38,037 nucleotides of DNA from a bacterium (GCA_021795235.1 JAJYPP010000027.1:1-38037); one strand, 5' to 3'. Positions 28,224 to 37,666 are shown, counted from the stretch's first letter. Made by a program: numbers and translations. The notes: generated by a model from the letters alone, not told the origin.

Positions 28224-29147
28224 ATGGCCACCGTGGAGCCGAGTTCGCCAACCGACCAGGATCTCTCCGTGGCGGTGGAGCCACCATTGCGGCTGCACCT
28301 GGGGGTGGTCGGAACTGGCACGATGGCACAGGCGATGATCGCCGGCCTGCTGGATCGTGGCCTGGTGCCGGCTGACCGGATCTTGTGCAGTCATCCGCGC
28401 CCGGGCCGCAGGGAGCGGCTGGAGGCCGAACTGGGAGTGGCCACCACCGCCTCCAACCCGGCGGCGGTGGCTGGTGCCAATGTGGTTCTGATCGCGGTCA
28501 AGCCGCAGGTCCTGCCCAGGGTGATGCCGGAGCTATCAGGGCGCATCCCGTCTGAGGCTCTAGTGATCAGCATCGTGGCCGGCGCCAGCACCGGGGTTCT
28601 CGGCGCTGGGCTCGGTCATCCGGCGCTGGTCCGGGCCATGCCCAATACCCCGGCTCAGATCGGGTCTGGGGTGACGGTCTGGTACGGAACTCCAGATGTC
28701 GGCCCCGAGGGGGTCGCAATCACCCGGCTTCTGCTCTCAGCCCTGGGGTCGGAGATCCAGGTGGAGCAGGAGGAGTTGGTCGCGATGGCAACCGCAGTCA
28801 GCGGCACCGGCCCGACCTACACCTTTCTCTTCCTGGAGGCGATGATCGATGCGGCGGTGCATCTGGGCTTTCCACGCCACGTCGCTCGCCGCCTGGTGGT
28901 CGAGACGGTGGTGGGATCGGCCGAGTTCGCGGCCCAGAGCGACCGCCATGTGGCCGAGTTGAGAGATATGGTCACCTCGCCGGGGGGGACGTCGGCCGCG
29001 GCCCTCGCCGAGCTCGAGCGCGGGCGGTTCAGGACCGTTGTCTCCGACTCCGTCTGGGCTTCGTACAGGCGGACTCTGGAGTTGGAGGAGGGGTTACGGA
29101 AGCGTAGTGAGAGACCGGTCGGGCCCGAGGGGACCCGGCCTGGCTGA
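28224..29147 (+). CDS. proC: pyrroline-5-carboxylate reductase
   Basis: A 307-residue enzyme for the last step of proline synthesis, reducing pyrroline-5-carboxylate with NADPH. The dinucleotide-binding motif VVGTGTMAQAMIAGLL is near 30, after a polar N-terminal extension of about 25 residues. Other family motifs are VLIAVKPQVL, VRAMPNTPAQIGSG, AVSGTGPTYTF and MVTSPGGTSAAALAELE. The last 20 residues are encoded by the left arm of a terminator-like palindrome, which gives an odd Pro/Gly/Arg-rich tail. A promoter with leaderless spacing lies directly upstream. Confidence 0.96.
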   Translation: MATVEPSSPTDQDLSVAVEPPLRLHLGVVGTGTMAQAMIAGLLDRGLVPADRILCSHPRPGRRERLEAELGVATTASNPAAVAGANVVLIAVKPQVLPRVMPELSGRIPSEALVISIVAGASTGVLGAGLGHPALVRAMPNTPAQIGSGVTVWYGTPDVGPEGVAITRLLLSALGSEIQVEQEELVAMATAVSGTGPTYTFLFLEAMIDAAVHLGFPRHVARRLVVETVVGSAEFAAQSDRHVAELRDMVTSPGGTSAAALAELERGRFRTVVSDSVWASYRRTLELEEGLRKRSERPVGPEGTRPG

Positions 29148-29175
29148 GGGCAGCCAGGCCGGGTCCCCTCGGGCC
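29122..29175 (+). terminator. 24-bp perfect stem-loop ending proC
   Basis: Bases 29122-29145 are perfectly complementary to 29152-29175, with a 6-base loop (GAGGGC). The proC stop codon starts at the last base of the left arm. GTCTT follows, with no real T-run. The stem is unusually long and extremely GC-rich. Confidence 0.8.
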
Positions 29176-29380
29176 GTCTTAGGCCCGGTCCTTCTCAATG
29201 GCCCCTAGGAATGCCTCCGAGGAGCGTCGTTGGGCGGTAGTGGCCGGCCCGGGATGCCAGGGCGGGCGGGTCTTTGCTGATCAGCGAAGCTGCTGCCGGT
29301 AATCACGCGAGCCGCCTGAGCCCGATGGTTGAGGGAGCGGAGCGCACTGTTCGTCCCAGCCTGTTCTGAGACGCGTCGGG

Positions 29381-29386
29381 TAAGCT
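29381..29386 (+). promoter_or_regulatory. -10 hexamer with leaderless spacing
   Basis: TAAGCT ends seven bases before the ATG at 29394. No ribosome binding site is present between them. The gap between the proC terminator and this element (29176-29380) shows no gene. Confidence 0.4.
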
Positions 29387-29393
29387 CACCATC

Positions 29394-29933
29394 ATGTCCG
29401 CATCACTTCGCCGCCGACAGGGCGTCCTGCCACTGGTTCCAGATGTAATCGCCCAGGCGCTCTCGATCTTCGCTGTCGACTTCGAACCCCAGCACGATCA
29501 CCCGCGGGCGCGCCGGGTGGTGCTGGCGACCATGGTCGCGGTGGTGGGCTCGCTGCTCGCCAACACCATTCTGGTCGGGGTCGGGACCACGATTTTTCCC
29601 GCCACCAAGGGGTTCGCCCACTTCCGAGTCTCCGATTACGGGACGTTGACGGCGATCGGGGTGGTGCTGGCCTGCATGTCGTGGCCGATAGTCACCCGGA
29701 TATCGTCGGTCCCGGAATGGCTCTTCTTGCGGATGGCGGTGGTGGTGATGCTGGTGCTGTGGCTGCCGGACCTGTGGATCCTGCTCCACGGCGAGCCCCC
29801 AGCGGCCGTGTTGGTGCTCATGCTGATGCACGTGGCCATTGCCTTGATAACCTATCCCGCCCTGGTCAAGTTGGCGCCAGTGCGCCCCAGGCCGGAACCG
29901 GCCGTGGGCAGCTCACTCCCACTCTGGATCTGA
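29394..29933 (+). CDS. four-helix membrane protein, DUF6069-like
   Basis: A 179-residue integral membrane protein. A polar N-terminus (about 1-40) precedes four hydrophobic segments at about 42-66, 84-102, 110-130 and 137-158. The last segment, LVLMLMHVAIALITYPALVK, matches the 'MH..vA..i.P.L' ending typical of small DUF6069-like proteins; this match is from memory and approximate. Function is unknown. The start is supported by the TAAGCT hexamer at leaderless distance. It is separated from proC by a strong terminator and converges with the small gene at 30041-30223. Confidence 0.7.
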   Translation: MSASLRRRQGVLPLVPDVIAQALSIFAVDFEPQHDHPRARRVVLATMVAVVGSLLANTILVGVGTTIFPATKGFAHFRVSDYGTLTAIGVVLACMSWPIVTRISSVPEWLFLRMAVVVMLVLWLPDLWILLHGEPPAAVLVLMLMHVAIALITYPALVKLAPVRPRPEPAVGSSLPLWI

Positions 29934-30040
29934 AAGGACTGACGGAGGGCAGGCCGCGCCCGGCGATCTGGCGGCGTTCGGCCCGGACCGTAGAGGCCAA
30001 GCGGACGCGAGACGGCGGCCTGTGCGTCGACAGCCTGTGC

Positions 30041-30223
30041 CTACGGCTTCGGCGGTGGAGAAGAATCGGCCGGGTCGGTGTGGACCGGGCGTCGGGTCTC
30101 CGCCCGGCGACGAAGCGACTCCAGTTGGCGTCGTAGATTGCCGCCATCCACGATCATGCGGGTGACGCGCTTGCGATCGCGGCGGCGGACTCGCTCACCT
30201 TCGCTCGGGGGCAGATCATCCAT
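30041..30223 (-). CDS. small basic protein, 60 residues
   Basis: I do not recognise a family. The peptide begins MDDLPPSEGERVRRRDRKRV and continues TRMIVDGGNLRRQLESLRRR, ending in a Pro-rich tail. The Arg-rich helical centre could bind nucleic acid or a partner protein. Three things support a gene: a TACGAT hexamer exactly six bases before the ATG, a non-random residue pattern, and its place between genes. A TTG at 30229 is in frame but would lie within the promoter gap. Confidence 0.55.
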   Translation of the reverse strand: MDDLPPSEGERVRRRDRKRVTRMIVDGGNLRRQLESLRRRAETRRPVHTDPADSSPPPKP

Positions 30224-30229
30224 CCCCAA

Positions 30230-30235
30230 ATCGTA
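30230..30235 (-). promoter_or_regulatory. -10 hexamer with leaderless spacing
   Basis: TACGAT on the minus strand ends six bases before the ATG at 30223. No -35 match is evident. Confidence 0.4.
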
Positions 30236-30551
30236 GCCGAGGGCCGGTGCAGTGGCGAAGAGCAGGTTCGCCGCCCGGCGGCTGGGATTCCGAAGTTCAT
30301 CAGTAGCCGTCCAGAAGCGTCAGGAGAATGAGGAACACCAGCTCGTAAGGCGAGCTACCGTCAGCCCTGCAGAACGTGAAGAGCGGGTAGGACCGCAAGG
30401 CACACATCCAGTGACTGCACATCGCTGGAGCGATGTAGTTGCCGCCGTCGCCCCGCCCGCCAGCGAAAGGGCCGGACGGCCAAGGGGTCGGCTCATCCGG
30501 CGCTGTTGGAGGGAGCGCGCGAGTGATGCCCTTGACCACGGCTGTGCTTGC
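30236..30551. other. gene-free region downstream of the EamA gene
   Basis: A minus-strand frame at 30300-30539 (79 codons) ends in a hydrophobic stretch (SPYELVFLILLTLL) and contains several Cys. It has no ribosome binding site or promoter-like element, so I do not call it. Nothing else is seen here. Confidence 0.35.
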
Positions 30552-31556
30552 TCACTTGGCCCCGGATTCCGCCACCAGGTGCAGGTCGGACGGGGTGCGA
30601 GCGGTGATCTGGTCCTTGTGCTTCAGCCAGTTCATCGCCGTGACCGCGAAAACGAGGATCAGGGCTCCGGCCAGCTCGGTCGGACGCAAGGGTGCGCCAA
30701 AGCCGTAGGGCTTGGGCAGGGAGAAAACCAAGAAGAGGGCGGCGGGATAACCCAGTTCGGCCAGGGTCGAGATTGAAGCCGGAGTGCTGGAGAGGGATCG
30801 ATAGTAGAGGACCATGGCCAGCACTCCCGGGATGAGTGCTATGCCCAAGAACGCAGGCAGCTGACCCAGAGCGTACCCGGAGAACCCTGCGGAGCCTCCG
30901 CTCGTCGCCAACATCAGGATGAGCAGGATGGGCAGGGCCAGCGCGAAGCGCATCGCGGACGTGGTCGTGAAAGAGACACTGGCAAGCGCGAGGCGCCCGA
31001 ACACGGTGCCCGCCGCCCAGAGGGCGACCGCTCCCAGCACGAAGAGCGCCGCCATCAGCTGGGCGGTGGGTGCACCCGGCAGCTGGGCGGTGACGATGAG
31101 GGCGGCTCCACCGAGCGCGGTGGCGGCGAGCGGCCAGAAGGACCTCGGCCGCCGCTCTCCCAGGACGAGCCAGGCCAGGGTCAGGCCGAACACCGGCTGC
31201 AGTAGGTAGAGGAGGTAAACCTCTGATTCGGCCCCCGGGGTGGTGGCGTAGTTGAGCGAGCGGGTGAACAGGACCGTGGCGAAGGCCTGAGGGCCAGCGG
31301 CTATCCCAGCCAGCGCGAGCCAAGTCCGCCAGGGGGCGCCGTGCAGCTCGCCGATGACTGTGCCAGCGAAGGGGACGAAGCACAAGGCGATGAGCAAGTC
31401 CTCGACCAAGACAATCTGGCTCGCAGAGAGGCCGTCCCTGACCAGCGCGGGCCGAAAGTAAGCGTCGGCAGCCCACAGCGCCGCCGCCACGGCGATGAAG
31501 AGGGGAGAGTAGCGGTCGATCACCCCCTTCGGGAGTGCGGATCTGGGAGTTGTCAC
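30552..31556 (-). CDS. EamA/DMT-type transporter
   Basis: A 334-residue membrane protein with about ten transmembrane segments and two EamA repeats. The first repeat ends with SEVYLLYLLQPVFGLTLAWL then VLGERRP, the usual 'E..LG..L.GER' end. The second has STLAELGYPAALFLVFSLP. Members export amino acids, nucleotides or drugs; substrate unknown. The frame extends 46 codons further upstream, but GTG 31556 is chosen because TACGCT lies exactly six bases before it and the transmembrane part begins soon after. Divergent from the cyclic-di-GMP/kinase operon. Confidence 0.88.
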   Translation of the reverse strand: MTTPRSALPKGVIDRYSPLFIAVAAALWAADAYFRPALVRDGLSASQIVLVEDLLIALCFVPFAGTVIGELHGAPWRTWLALAGIAAGPQAFATVLFTRSLNYATTPGAESEVYLLYLLQPVFGLTLAWLVLGERRPRSFWPLAATALGGAALIVTAQLPGAPTAQLMAALFVLGAVALWAAGTVFGRLALASVSFTTTSAMRFALALPILLILMLATSGGSAGFSGYALGQLPAFLGIALIPGVLAMVLYYRSLSSTPASISTLAELGYPAALFLVFSLPKPYGFGAPLRPTELAGALILVFAVTAMNWLKHKDQITARTPSDLHLVAESGAK

Positions 31557-31562
31557 CGAAAT

Positions 31563-31568
31563 AGCGTA
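31563..31568 (-). promoter_or_regulatory. -10 hexamer with leaderless spacing
   Basis: TACGCT (minus strand, 31568 to 31563) ends six bases before the GTG start of the EamA gene. Confidence 0.4.
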
Positions 31569-31934
31569 CCGACGCCCGCCGGGCGGTATCGCTCGGTGGA
31601 GCTGCCCGGGGTGGCCCCCGGCCCGCTTGGCGTGCACCTTCGCGTCCGTCACGAAGAGGAACTGGCGCAGGCGGCCAGGGCCAACGCTCAGCAAGCACGA
31701 AGTAGATCAGTGTCCCGGCCACCACCGCGATCCGCTCCACGGGCTCTGACCAGCTGGTGAGGCAACCTGCCGTCCACAGGACGGTGCCCTGGCGGCCGAG
31801 GCGTCGGAGGCTGGCCCATTTCTCGGGCACCAACAGCGGTACGTGGGTCGGATCCCTGGCGGACTCGGCGATGATGAAGCGACGGGCGCGATCCTGATCG
31901 TGACCATCACGGGACGGCGAGCGGTCGGAATCGG
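31569..31934. other. intergenic region, possible gene remnant on the minus strand
   Basis: No clean gene. One minus-strand frame through about 31830-31640 encodes WASLRRLGRQGTVLWTAGCL and a hydrophobic stretch VERIAVVAGTLIYFVLAERW, with high third-position G/C. But it stays open into the EamA gene in another frame and has no start signal, so it is either a decayed membrane-protein end or a shadow. Confidence 0.3.
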
Positions 31935-31943
31935 TGCTAACGT
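31935..31943 (+). promoter_or_regulatory. extended -10 promoter of the cyclic-di-GMP/kinase operon
   Basis: TGCTAACGT is an extended -10 (TGn before TAACGT at 31938-31943). It ends six bases before the ATG at 31950. Confidence 0.45.
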
Positions 31944-31949
31944 GGCGGG

Positions 31950-31982
31950 ATGGGTGATCACGTGGACCTGGTGCCAAGGTGA
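31950..31982 (+). CDS. possible 10-codon leader peptide
   Basis: ATG 31950 encodes [10 protein letters not shown], then TGA at 31980-31982. The stop overlaps the GTG start of the next gene by three bases (GTGA). The ATG lies six bases after an extended -10 and has no ribosome binding site. The next gene also lacks one, so it may depend on ribosomes finishing this peptide. Confidence 0.35.
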   Translation: MGDHVDLVPR

Positions 31983-34243
31983 CAACTCGGCCGATGTCGC
32001 CTGCCAGCCGACTCCGGTCCGGGAACGCGCCCGCATGGGCCTCCCCCCATCCGGCTGAACACCCCGGCTCGGACCATCGTCCCAGCCGCCCACGCGAGCA
32101 GGAGATCCTCCGAGCAGTGGTCTCCACCAGCGAAGACCTCGTCATCGCTTGTGACTCCGAGGGGCGCATCACCTGGGCCAACCCGGCGATGAGGCGGTTC
32201 GCCGGCCTGTCGGGGGTGGGCCGCCTTCCTCGGGCATGGGCGGCCCATGCGGGCGCGGTGGCCGACGGGACGGTCGCTGGAGTGGCCGAACTCCTCAAGC
32301 GGGCTCTTGCCGGCGAGCGCATGATCAACATCGAGGTCAGCCTGGAGTCGAGTACGGTTGGCTGGCGCAGCCTGGCCGCGTCCGGCCAACGGCTGGTGAG
32401 GAGCGATGGGGCCATTCGGGGCGCGGTACTGGTGTGCCATGACATCACCTCGGAGAAGGCACTCGAGACGCGGCTTTCGCTCCGCGGCCGGCATGATCCG
32501 CTGACCCGGCTCCCTCACCGTGACCTGTTCGGCGACAATCTGCAGATCCTGCTCGGCCGCGTCTCCGGCAACCAGCGGGCCGTTGCGGTGCTGGCGATCA
32601 ACCTCGACCACTTCTCACACATCTCGAGCCGGCTGGGCAAGGATGCCGGCGAGCGGGTCCTGGTGCAGGTGGGCCAGCGGTTGAATGACACGCTCCGGAC
32701 CCACGAGAGCGGGTCGGGCACGCTGAACATCGCGACCAGGCTGGGCGGCGACCAGTTCCTGGTGCTCTACGAGGATGTGGCTGACCAAGCGGCTGCGGAG
32801 AGGGCAGCCGGCCGGATCCACGCAGCCCTGCGAGCGCCGATGAAGGTAGAGGCCACCACCTTGTCTATCACGGCCGGGATCGGTATCGCGCTGACCGCCG
32901 ATCCTTCCAAGAACCCCGGGGCCCTGATCTTGGAGGCGCAGACCGCGATGCGTGTCGCCAAGCGCCTGGGGGGTGACCGGCACGAATGCTTCGTACCCGC
33001 GATGGAGACCCAGTTGCAGGCCAGGATCGATAACGCAGAAGCCCTGAATCAGGCTCTCGACCGCGGCGAGTTCCGCGTCGTATACCAGCCGAAGGTCTCA
33101 CTGTTGACCGACGCCGTCAGCGGCGTCGAAGCCCTCCTGCGCTGGCAGCACCCGGTCCGGGGGGAGATCCAGCCGATGGACTTCATCCCTCTCGCCGAGG
33201 AGTCTGGATTGATCATTCCAATGGGGCGGTGGGTGATGGAGCAGGTATGCCGGGATGCGGCTCAGTGGGCGACAGCGCTTCCCGGGGGCCTGCCTCTCCC
33301 GATCGCGGTGAACGTGTCCGCACGGCAGTTCGAGCCCGGTCTGGCGGAGACCTTCAACACCATCATTGAGCAGTGCGGCATCGATCCGCAGACCATCTGC
33401 CTCGAGGTCACGGAGAGCATGCTGATGCTGGACGCTGAGCTGGCGGTGGCTACCCTGCGGAAGCTGAAAGCGCTGGGGACGAGGATCTCGGTCGACGACT
33501 TCGGGACCGGGTTCTCATCGCTCGCCTACCTCAAGCGCTTTCCCCTTGACGAACTCAAGATCGACAAGTCCTTCGTCGATGGGCTCGGCACCGATCCTGA
33601 CGCGATCGCGATCGTGGCGGTCGTGATGGGCATGGCCCATGCACTTGACCTCAGTGTGGTAGCGGAAGGTGTCGAGACGGCTGACCAGGTCACCTGCCTG
33701 CGAAACCTCGGCTGTGACGAGGCCCAGGGTTATCACTTCGCGCGCCCCATGGCGGCTGACGCCATCACCGGTCTACTAGCCGCCCGTCCGCCGGTGGCGT
33801 TGGGGGGCCATGACGCCTCCGCCAGCGTCATCATGGCGCGGCTCAGCTCGGGCAAGGTCCTGGTGGTCGACGATGCTCCAGACGTCCGCGGCCTGGCCCG
33901 TGCCAGCCTCGCCGCCGCGGGTTTCGAGGTTCGTGAGGCCGGCAGCGGCGAGGAGGCGCTCGCCCTGGCACCGCACTTCGGCCCGGACTGCGTGGTTCTG
34001 GATGTAATCCTGCCGGGTATGAGCGGGCTCGAGGTCTGCCGGATCCTCCGCGGGGACCCGGCCCATGACACCACCACGATCGTGATGTTGACCAGCGCTG
34101 CTGATCCGGCCGAGAAGGTGCGGGCCTTCTCCTTGAGGGCCGACGACTACATGGTCAAACCCTTCAGCCCGCGCGATCTGGTCAGCCGGGTCACGGCTTC
34201 AATCCGGAGGCGCGCCGAGATGTTTGCGACCATCGCGCCGTGA
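31979..34243 (+). CDS. PAS-GGDEF-EAL-REC cyclic-di-GMP phosphodiesterase
   Basis: A 754-residue cytoplasmic signalling protein. PAS is at about 45-155 ([20 protein letters not shown]). The GGDEF domain, about 165-325, is degenerate: the first metal Asp is Asn (INLDHF) and the signature is GGDQF near 256, so cyclase activity is unlikely. The EAL domain, about 350-600, keeps its expected residues: GVEALLRW near 384, [31 protein letters not shown] and AEGVET. It should therefore hydrolyse cyclic di-GMP. A C-terminal receiver (about 622-745) has its Asp near 675 ([12 protein letters not shown]) and looks functional. Nothing precedes GTG 31979 in frame, and ATG 31994 is an alternative. The stop overlaps the kinase gene (GTGA). 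Confidence 0.93.
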   Translation: MTTRPMSPASRLRSGNAPAWASPHPAEHPGSDHRPSRPREQEILRAVVSTSEDLVIACDSEGRITWANPAMRRFAGLSGVGRLPRAWAAHAGAVADGTVAGVAELLKRALAGERMINIEVSLESSTVGWRSLAASGQRLVRSDGAIRGAVLVCHDITSEKALETRLSLRGRHDPLTRLPHRDLFGDNLQILLGRVSGNQRAVAVLAINLDHFSHISSRLGKDAGERVLVQVGQRLNDTLRTHESGSGTLNIATRLGGDQFLVLYEDVADQAAAERAAGRIHAALRAPMKVEATTLSITAGIGIALTADPSKNPGALILEAQTAMRVAKRLGGDRHECFVPAMETQLQARIDNAEALNQALDRGEFRVVYQPKVSLLTDAVSGVEALLRWQHPVRGEIQPMDFIPLAEESGLIIPMGRWVMEQVCRDAAQWATALPGGLPLPIAVNVSARQFEPGLAETFNTIIEQCGIDPQTICLEVTESMLMLDAELAVATLRKLKALGTRISVDDFGTGFSSLAYLKRFPLDELKIDKSFVDGLGTDPDAIAIVAVVMGMAHALDLSVVAEGVETADQVTCLRNLGCDEAQGYHFARPMAADAITGLLAARPPVALGGHDASASVIMARLSSGKVLVVDDAPDVRGLARASLAAAGFEVREAGSGEEALALAPHFGPDCVVLDVILPGMSGLEVCRILRGDPAHDTTTIVMLTSAADPAEKVRAFSLRADDYMVKPFSPRDLVSRVTASIRRRAEMFATIAP

Positions 34244-37155
34244 GCCGAGGAGCGGCTCGCCGAAACGAAGTCGATGAGCTGGCCCAGTTCCTAGCCTCCT
34301 GGCAGCGAGTCACCGTGGAGCGGCTGAGCGGCCGGGTCGAGGTCTCCGAGGTCCTCGATCAGGGGATTCTGGCCCACGTCGCCCGGCTGGTCGGATCAGA
34401 GCGCATCATCGTCAGCCTGGTTGAGCCCAACGGACTCCGCGTCGTTGACGGACACCCTGTGGTGGAGGCTGAGATTCTGGTCGGTGACTCCCCGGGCAAG
34501 CGCGCCGTCGACTCCGGGGAGATCTTCATCGGGAATCTGCGGGACAAGACCTGGGGCAAGTCCACTACCGAGTGGCGAGATCTGCACGGGAGCGGGCCGG
34601 TGATGGCCATCCCGATGGTCAGTGGCGGTGAGACCATCGGGGCGGTCACGGTTGCTCGCACCAAGGGTCAGCCCCCATTCACCAGTTCCGAGGCAGGACG
34701 CGCCCTCATCCTGGTCCCCCCGTTGGCTGGAGCTGTCCGGATCAGCAGCCTGTCGGATCAGCTGCGCAGCGTCAACAAGGCCGCTGACATCGAGACTGCG
34801 CGCCTTTCCAACAGTCTGCGGCTACTCTTGGAGTCGGCTGGTGAGGGGATTTACGGGATCGACGCCGATGGCCGCTGCAGCTTCATGAACACAACGGCCG
34901 CCCAGGCATTGCGGGTGGACGCCGCCGATGTGATCGGCAGGGTCATGCACCCGACCTTCCACCACACTCGGGCCGACGGCACCACCTACGAGGCGGACGA
35001 AGGACCCATCTATAGCGTCCTTCGTGGCGGGGGGAGCGCCCGGGTGGCAACCGAGATGATGTCTCGGGCGGACGGGACCACGTTCGCGGCGGAATACTCC
35101 GCATTCCCTATCGCTGACGGGGATGCCATCAACGGCGCGGTGATCACCTTCAACGACATCACCGACCGCAAGCGCACCGAGAGCGCCCTGGCCGCAGCCC
35201 ACGCGCAGGCGATGGAGGCGTCGCGGCTGAAGTCCGAGTTCCTGGCCAACATGAGCCACGAGATCCGGACCCCCATGAACGGCATCATCGGGATGACGGG
35301 GCTACTGTTCACCACCGACATCAGTACCGAGCAACGCGAGTACGCCGAGGCGATCAGCGAGTCCGCCGAGGCATTGATGACGATCATCAACGACATCCTC
35401 GACTTCTCGAAGATTGAGGCCGGTCGGATCGACATCGAGGCCATCGACTTCGACATCAAGGTGGTCGCAGAGGATGCTGCCAAATTGGTGGCCCACCGGA
35501 TCGGGGAGAAGGGCCTCAAACTGGCGGTGGAGATCGACCCTCAAATGCACACGGCGGTGCGCGGAGACCCCGGCCGGATCCGCCAAGTCTTGGTCAACAT
35601 GTTGGGCAACGCCGTCAAGTTCACCGACTCCGGGGAGGTGGTGCTGAGGCTCGGCGTCCCCGACAAGGGAACGGACATGGTGTTCGTTCGGTTTGAGGTG
35701 GCCGACACCGGAATTGGGATTAAGCCGGAGCACCTGGATCATCTGTTCGAGAGTTTCACTCAGGCCGATGCCTCTACCACGCGGAGGTTTGGTGGCACTG
35801 GGCTCGGTCTGGCCATCTGCAAGCAGCTGGTCGAGTTGATGGGCGGAGAGGTGGGAGTGAGGAGTGAAGAGGGCAAGGGCAGCACCTTCTGGTTCACGCT
35901 CACATTTCCGAAGGCGGCGTCGGGCGCGATGCATCTCGGAGCGCCTCAAAAAGTGCTTGGAGGCATCCATGTCGCAGTCGTCGACGACAATCAGACCAAT
36001 CGCATCGTTCTCGAGCAGAACTTCCGGGGCTGGGGGGCTCGGCCGGAGTGCTTTGACGGGGGCGGTCAGGCCTTCGCGGGCCTGCTCAAGGCGGCCGAGC
36101 GGGGCGATCCGTTCAGGCTCGCGATCCTCGGTCATCAGATGCCAGACATGGACGGAATAGGGTTGGCTTGGGCGATCCGACAGACCTCGCTGCTTCACCC
36201 TATCCCCCTGGTCCTGCTGCCCTCAGCGGTGCTTGCCAGCGACGCGGTCCGCGCGCGCGAGGCTGGGATTGACGCGGTTCTCGCCAAGCCGGTGAGTGTG
36301 GGGCGTCTGTATGCATGCCTGGAAACGCTGCTGCCCGCGAGTGACCAGGAGACGCTGGCGCCGACGATCAACCGGTACATGCTCTCCGAGGCGCCACCGG
36401 GCACTCCGGGACTGATCCTGGTGGTCGACGACAACCCCGTGAACCAGTTGGTGGCATTGAGGATGCTCGAGAAGATGGGGCACGTGGTGGATGTGGCCGA
36501 CAATGGGGTGGTGGCGGTCGAGCGAGTCGGTCAACATCGCTATGACGCGGTGCTGATGGACTGCCAGATGCCGGTCATGGACGGCTTTGAGGCCACGCGG
36601 GAGATCCGCCGCCGCGAAGGTGGGGATGCACATACCCCCATAATCGCGATGACGGCTGGTGCACTGATGGGCGACGAAGCCAAGTGTCTTGATGCTGGAA
36701 TGGATGCCTACCTGAGCAAGCCGATCAAAGCGAATACCCTCGCTACGATGGTGGAGCGCTGGACCACTTGGGGGGCTGGAGCCCAGCCTGAAATTCAAGC
36801 TCTGCATGGCGACGGCAAGTCTCTGGAGGCATCATTCATCGCAGGGTTGCGCGAGCTCGGGCCCGAGGAATTCCGCCAACTCGTCCAACTGTTCCTGACC
36901 GACGGAGCAGCTCGGGTGGCGGCGCTACGCTCGGCGGTTGCAGATGGTGACGGTGCGGCCATCGAGAGGCTGGCGCACAGTCTGCAGGGGAGCGCCGCGA
37001 GCTTCGGCGCGAGCTACCTTGCGCAGCGCTGCGGGGAACTCCAGAACCAGGCGAGGTCGGGCGATCGGGCAGCGTCGGCCAGGCTGGTAGACCGGGTGGA
37101 CGCGGATTTCGTGGTGGCTGGTCAGGCGCTGCGCGAGGAGGCGCTGGCTGTTTGA
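34240..37155 (+). CDS. hybrid histidine kinase with HPt
   Basis: A 971-residue soluble kinase with no transmembrane segments. Order: GAF (about 20-175), PAS (about 195-315), HisKA with phospho-accepting His340 in [13 protein letters not shown], HATPase (NMLGNAVKF near 453, [15 protein letters not shown]), REC1 (about 575-690), REC2 (about 725-845) and HPt (about 860-965). REC1 lacks its phospho-acceptor: [11 protein letters not shown] has Gly at about 631 where Asp is expected. REC2 keeps it ([11 protein letters not shown], Asp774). HPt has His913 in [14 protein letters not shown]. Phosphate can thus run His340 to Asp774 to His913 and on to an external receiver; the REC of the overlapping upstream EAL protein is the obvious candidate. 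Confidence 0.95.
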   Translation: MSRGAARRNEVDELAQFLASWQRVTVERLSGRVEVSEVLDQGILAHVARLVGSERIIVSLVEPNGLRVVDGHPVVEAEILVGDSPGKRAVDSGEIFIGNLRDKTWGKSTTEWRDLHGSGPVMAIPMVSGGETIGAVTVARTKGQPPFTSSEAGRALILVPPLAGAVRISSLSDQLRSVNKAADIETARLSNSLRLLLESAGEGIYGIDADGRCSFMNTTAAQALRVDAADVIGRVMHPTFHHTRADGTTYEADEGPIYSVLRGGGSARVATEMMSRADGTTFAAEYSAFPIADGDAINGAVITFNDITDRKRTESALAAAHAQAMEASRLKSEFLANMSHEIRTPMNGIIGMTGLLFTTDISTEQREYAEAISESAEALMTIINDILDFSKIEAGRIDIEAIDFDIKVVAEDAAKLVAHRIGEKGLKLAVEIDPQMHTAVRGDPGRIRQVLVNMLGNAVKFTDSGEVVLRLGVPDKGTDMVFVRFEVADTGIGIKPEHLDHLFESFTQADASTTRRFGGTGLGLAICKQLVELMGGEVGVRSEEGKGSTFWFTLTFPKAASGAMHLGAPQKVLGGIHVAVVDDNQTNRIVLEQNFRGWGARPECFDGGGQAFAGLLKAAERGDPFRLAILGHQMPDMDGIGLAWAIRQTSLLHPIPLVLLPSAVLASDAVRAREAGIDAVLAKPVSVGRLYACLETLLPASDQETLAPTINRYMLSEAPPGTPGLILVVDDNPVNQLVALRMLEKMGHVVDVADNGVVAVERVGQHRYDAVLMDCQMPVMDGFEATREIRRREGGDAHTPIIAMTAGALMGDEAKCLDAGMDAYLSKPIKANTLATMVERWTTWGAGAQPEIQALHGDGKSLEASFIAGLRELGPEEFRQLVQLFLTDGAARVAALRSAVADGDGAAIERLAHSLQGSAASFGASYLAQRCGELQNQARSGDRAASARLVDRVDADFVVAGQALREEALAV

Positions 37156-37169
37156 TCGGGCGCCCGATC
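37154..37169 (+). terminator. palindrome over the kinase stop codon
   Basis: GATCGGGCGCCCGATC is a perfect 16-base palindrome that can fold as a 6-bp stem with a 4-base loop. The stop TGA (37153-37155) overlaps its first two bases. No T-tract follows. Confidence 0.4.
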
Positions 37170-37630
37170 CCGGGGCCGGTGGCCCGAACTGGAGAGTCGT
37201 GGCTCCGGGCGTGCATGAGCACCGGCTCGGGACCAGGTTGGGCCGGCATAGATGGTTGGCGGGCCCGTGGTTGTGCTCGTTGGGGAGAGGCCAAGCCAAG
37301 ACCGGGTACGGCGACCCGAATCCAGGAGGGCGGTGGTCGTCCCGACGGCTTGGATTCGGCCCCTGGAGAGACCGGTTGCAGGCACCGGTGTCCGGCCGGA
37401 GCTCTACCCAGTGGCCCGACGGCGACACGGCCCTCGAAGTGGCTGGTCTATGACTGGTGGTGGAGCGGAACCAGGGGGGAGCACGTCGTTCCTGACGGAG
37501 GTCCTCGGGCTCGTCCACGCAATCCTCACTGGCGCCGATCACGGCGGACCAGCGCCTTTGGCCGACGGCGGAGATCGTCACAGCATCTCTCGATGACTCG
37601 ATAGCCTAGGGCCGGGCCAGTGGCGAGTGC
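37170..37630. other. gene-poor region with inverted repeats
   Basis: No frame has recognisable protein character; those present are Arg/Pro/Gly-rich shadows on both strands. A perfect 9-base inverted repeat, CCGAATCCA (37316-37324) and TGGATTCGG (37351-37359), encloses 26 bases. ACCGGT at 37371-37376 and 37384-37389 can pair around seven bases. Their function is unknown. Confidence 0.4.
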
Positions 37631-37666
37631 GGGCCTCAGCCCACCGGGACCGGCGAGCTGAGGCCC
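37631..37666 (+). promoter_or_regulatory. 10-bp perfect stem-loop before a small ORF
   Basis: GGGCCTCAGC (37631-37640) pairs perfectly with GCTGAGGCCC (37657-37666) across a 16-base loop. It ends nine bases before the GTG of the possible gene at 37676, so it might terminate upstream transcription or mask that start. Confidence 0.4.

Noticed and set aside
30300-30539. 79-codon minus-strand frame with a hydrophobic end
   Set aside because: No ribosome binding site, no promoter-like element at the start and no family pattern.
30493-32448. 651-codon open frame on the minus strand
   Set aside because: It covers the EamA gene and the start of the EAL-protein gene in other frames; residues are low-complexity and no domain is continuous. 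Only about 31640-31830 has a somewhat protein-like stretch.
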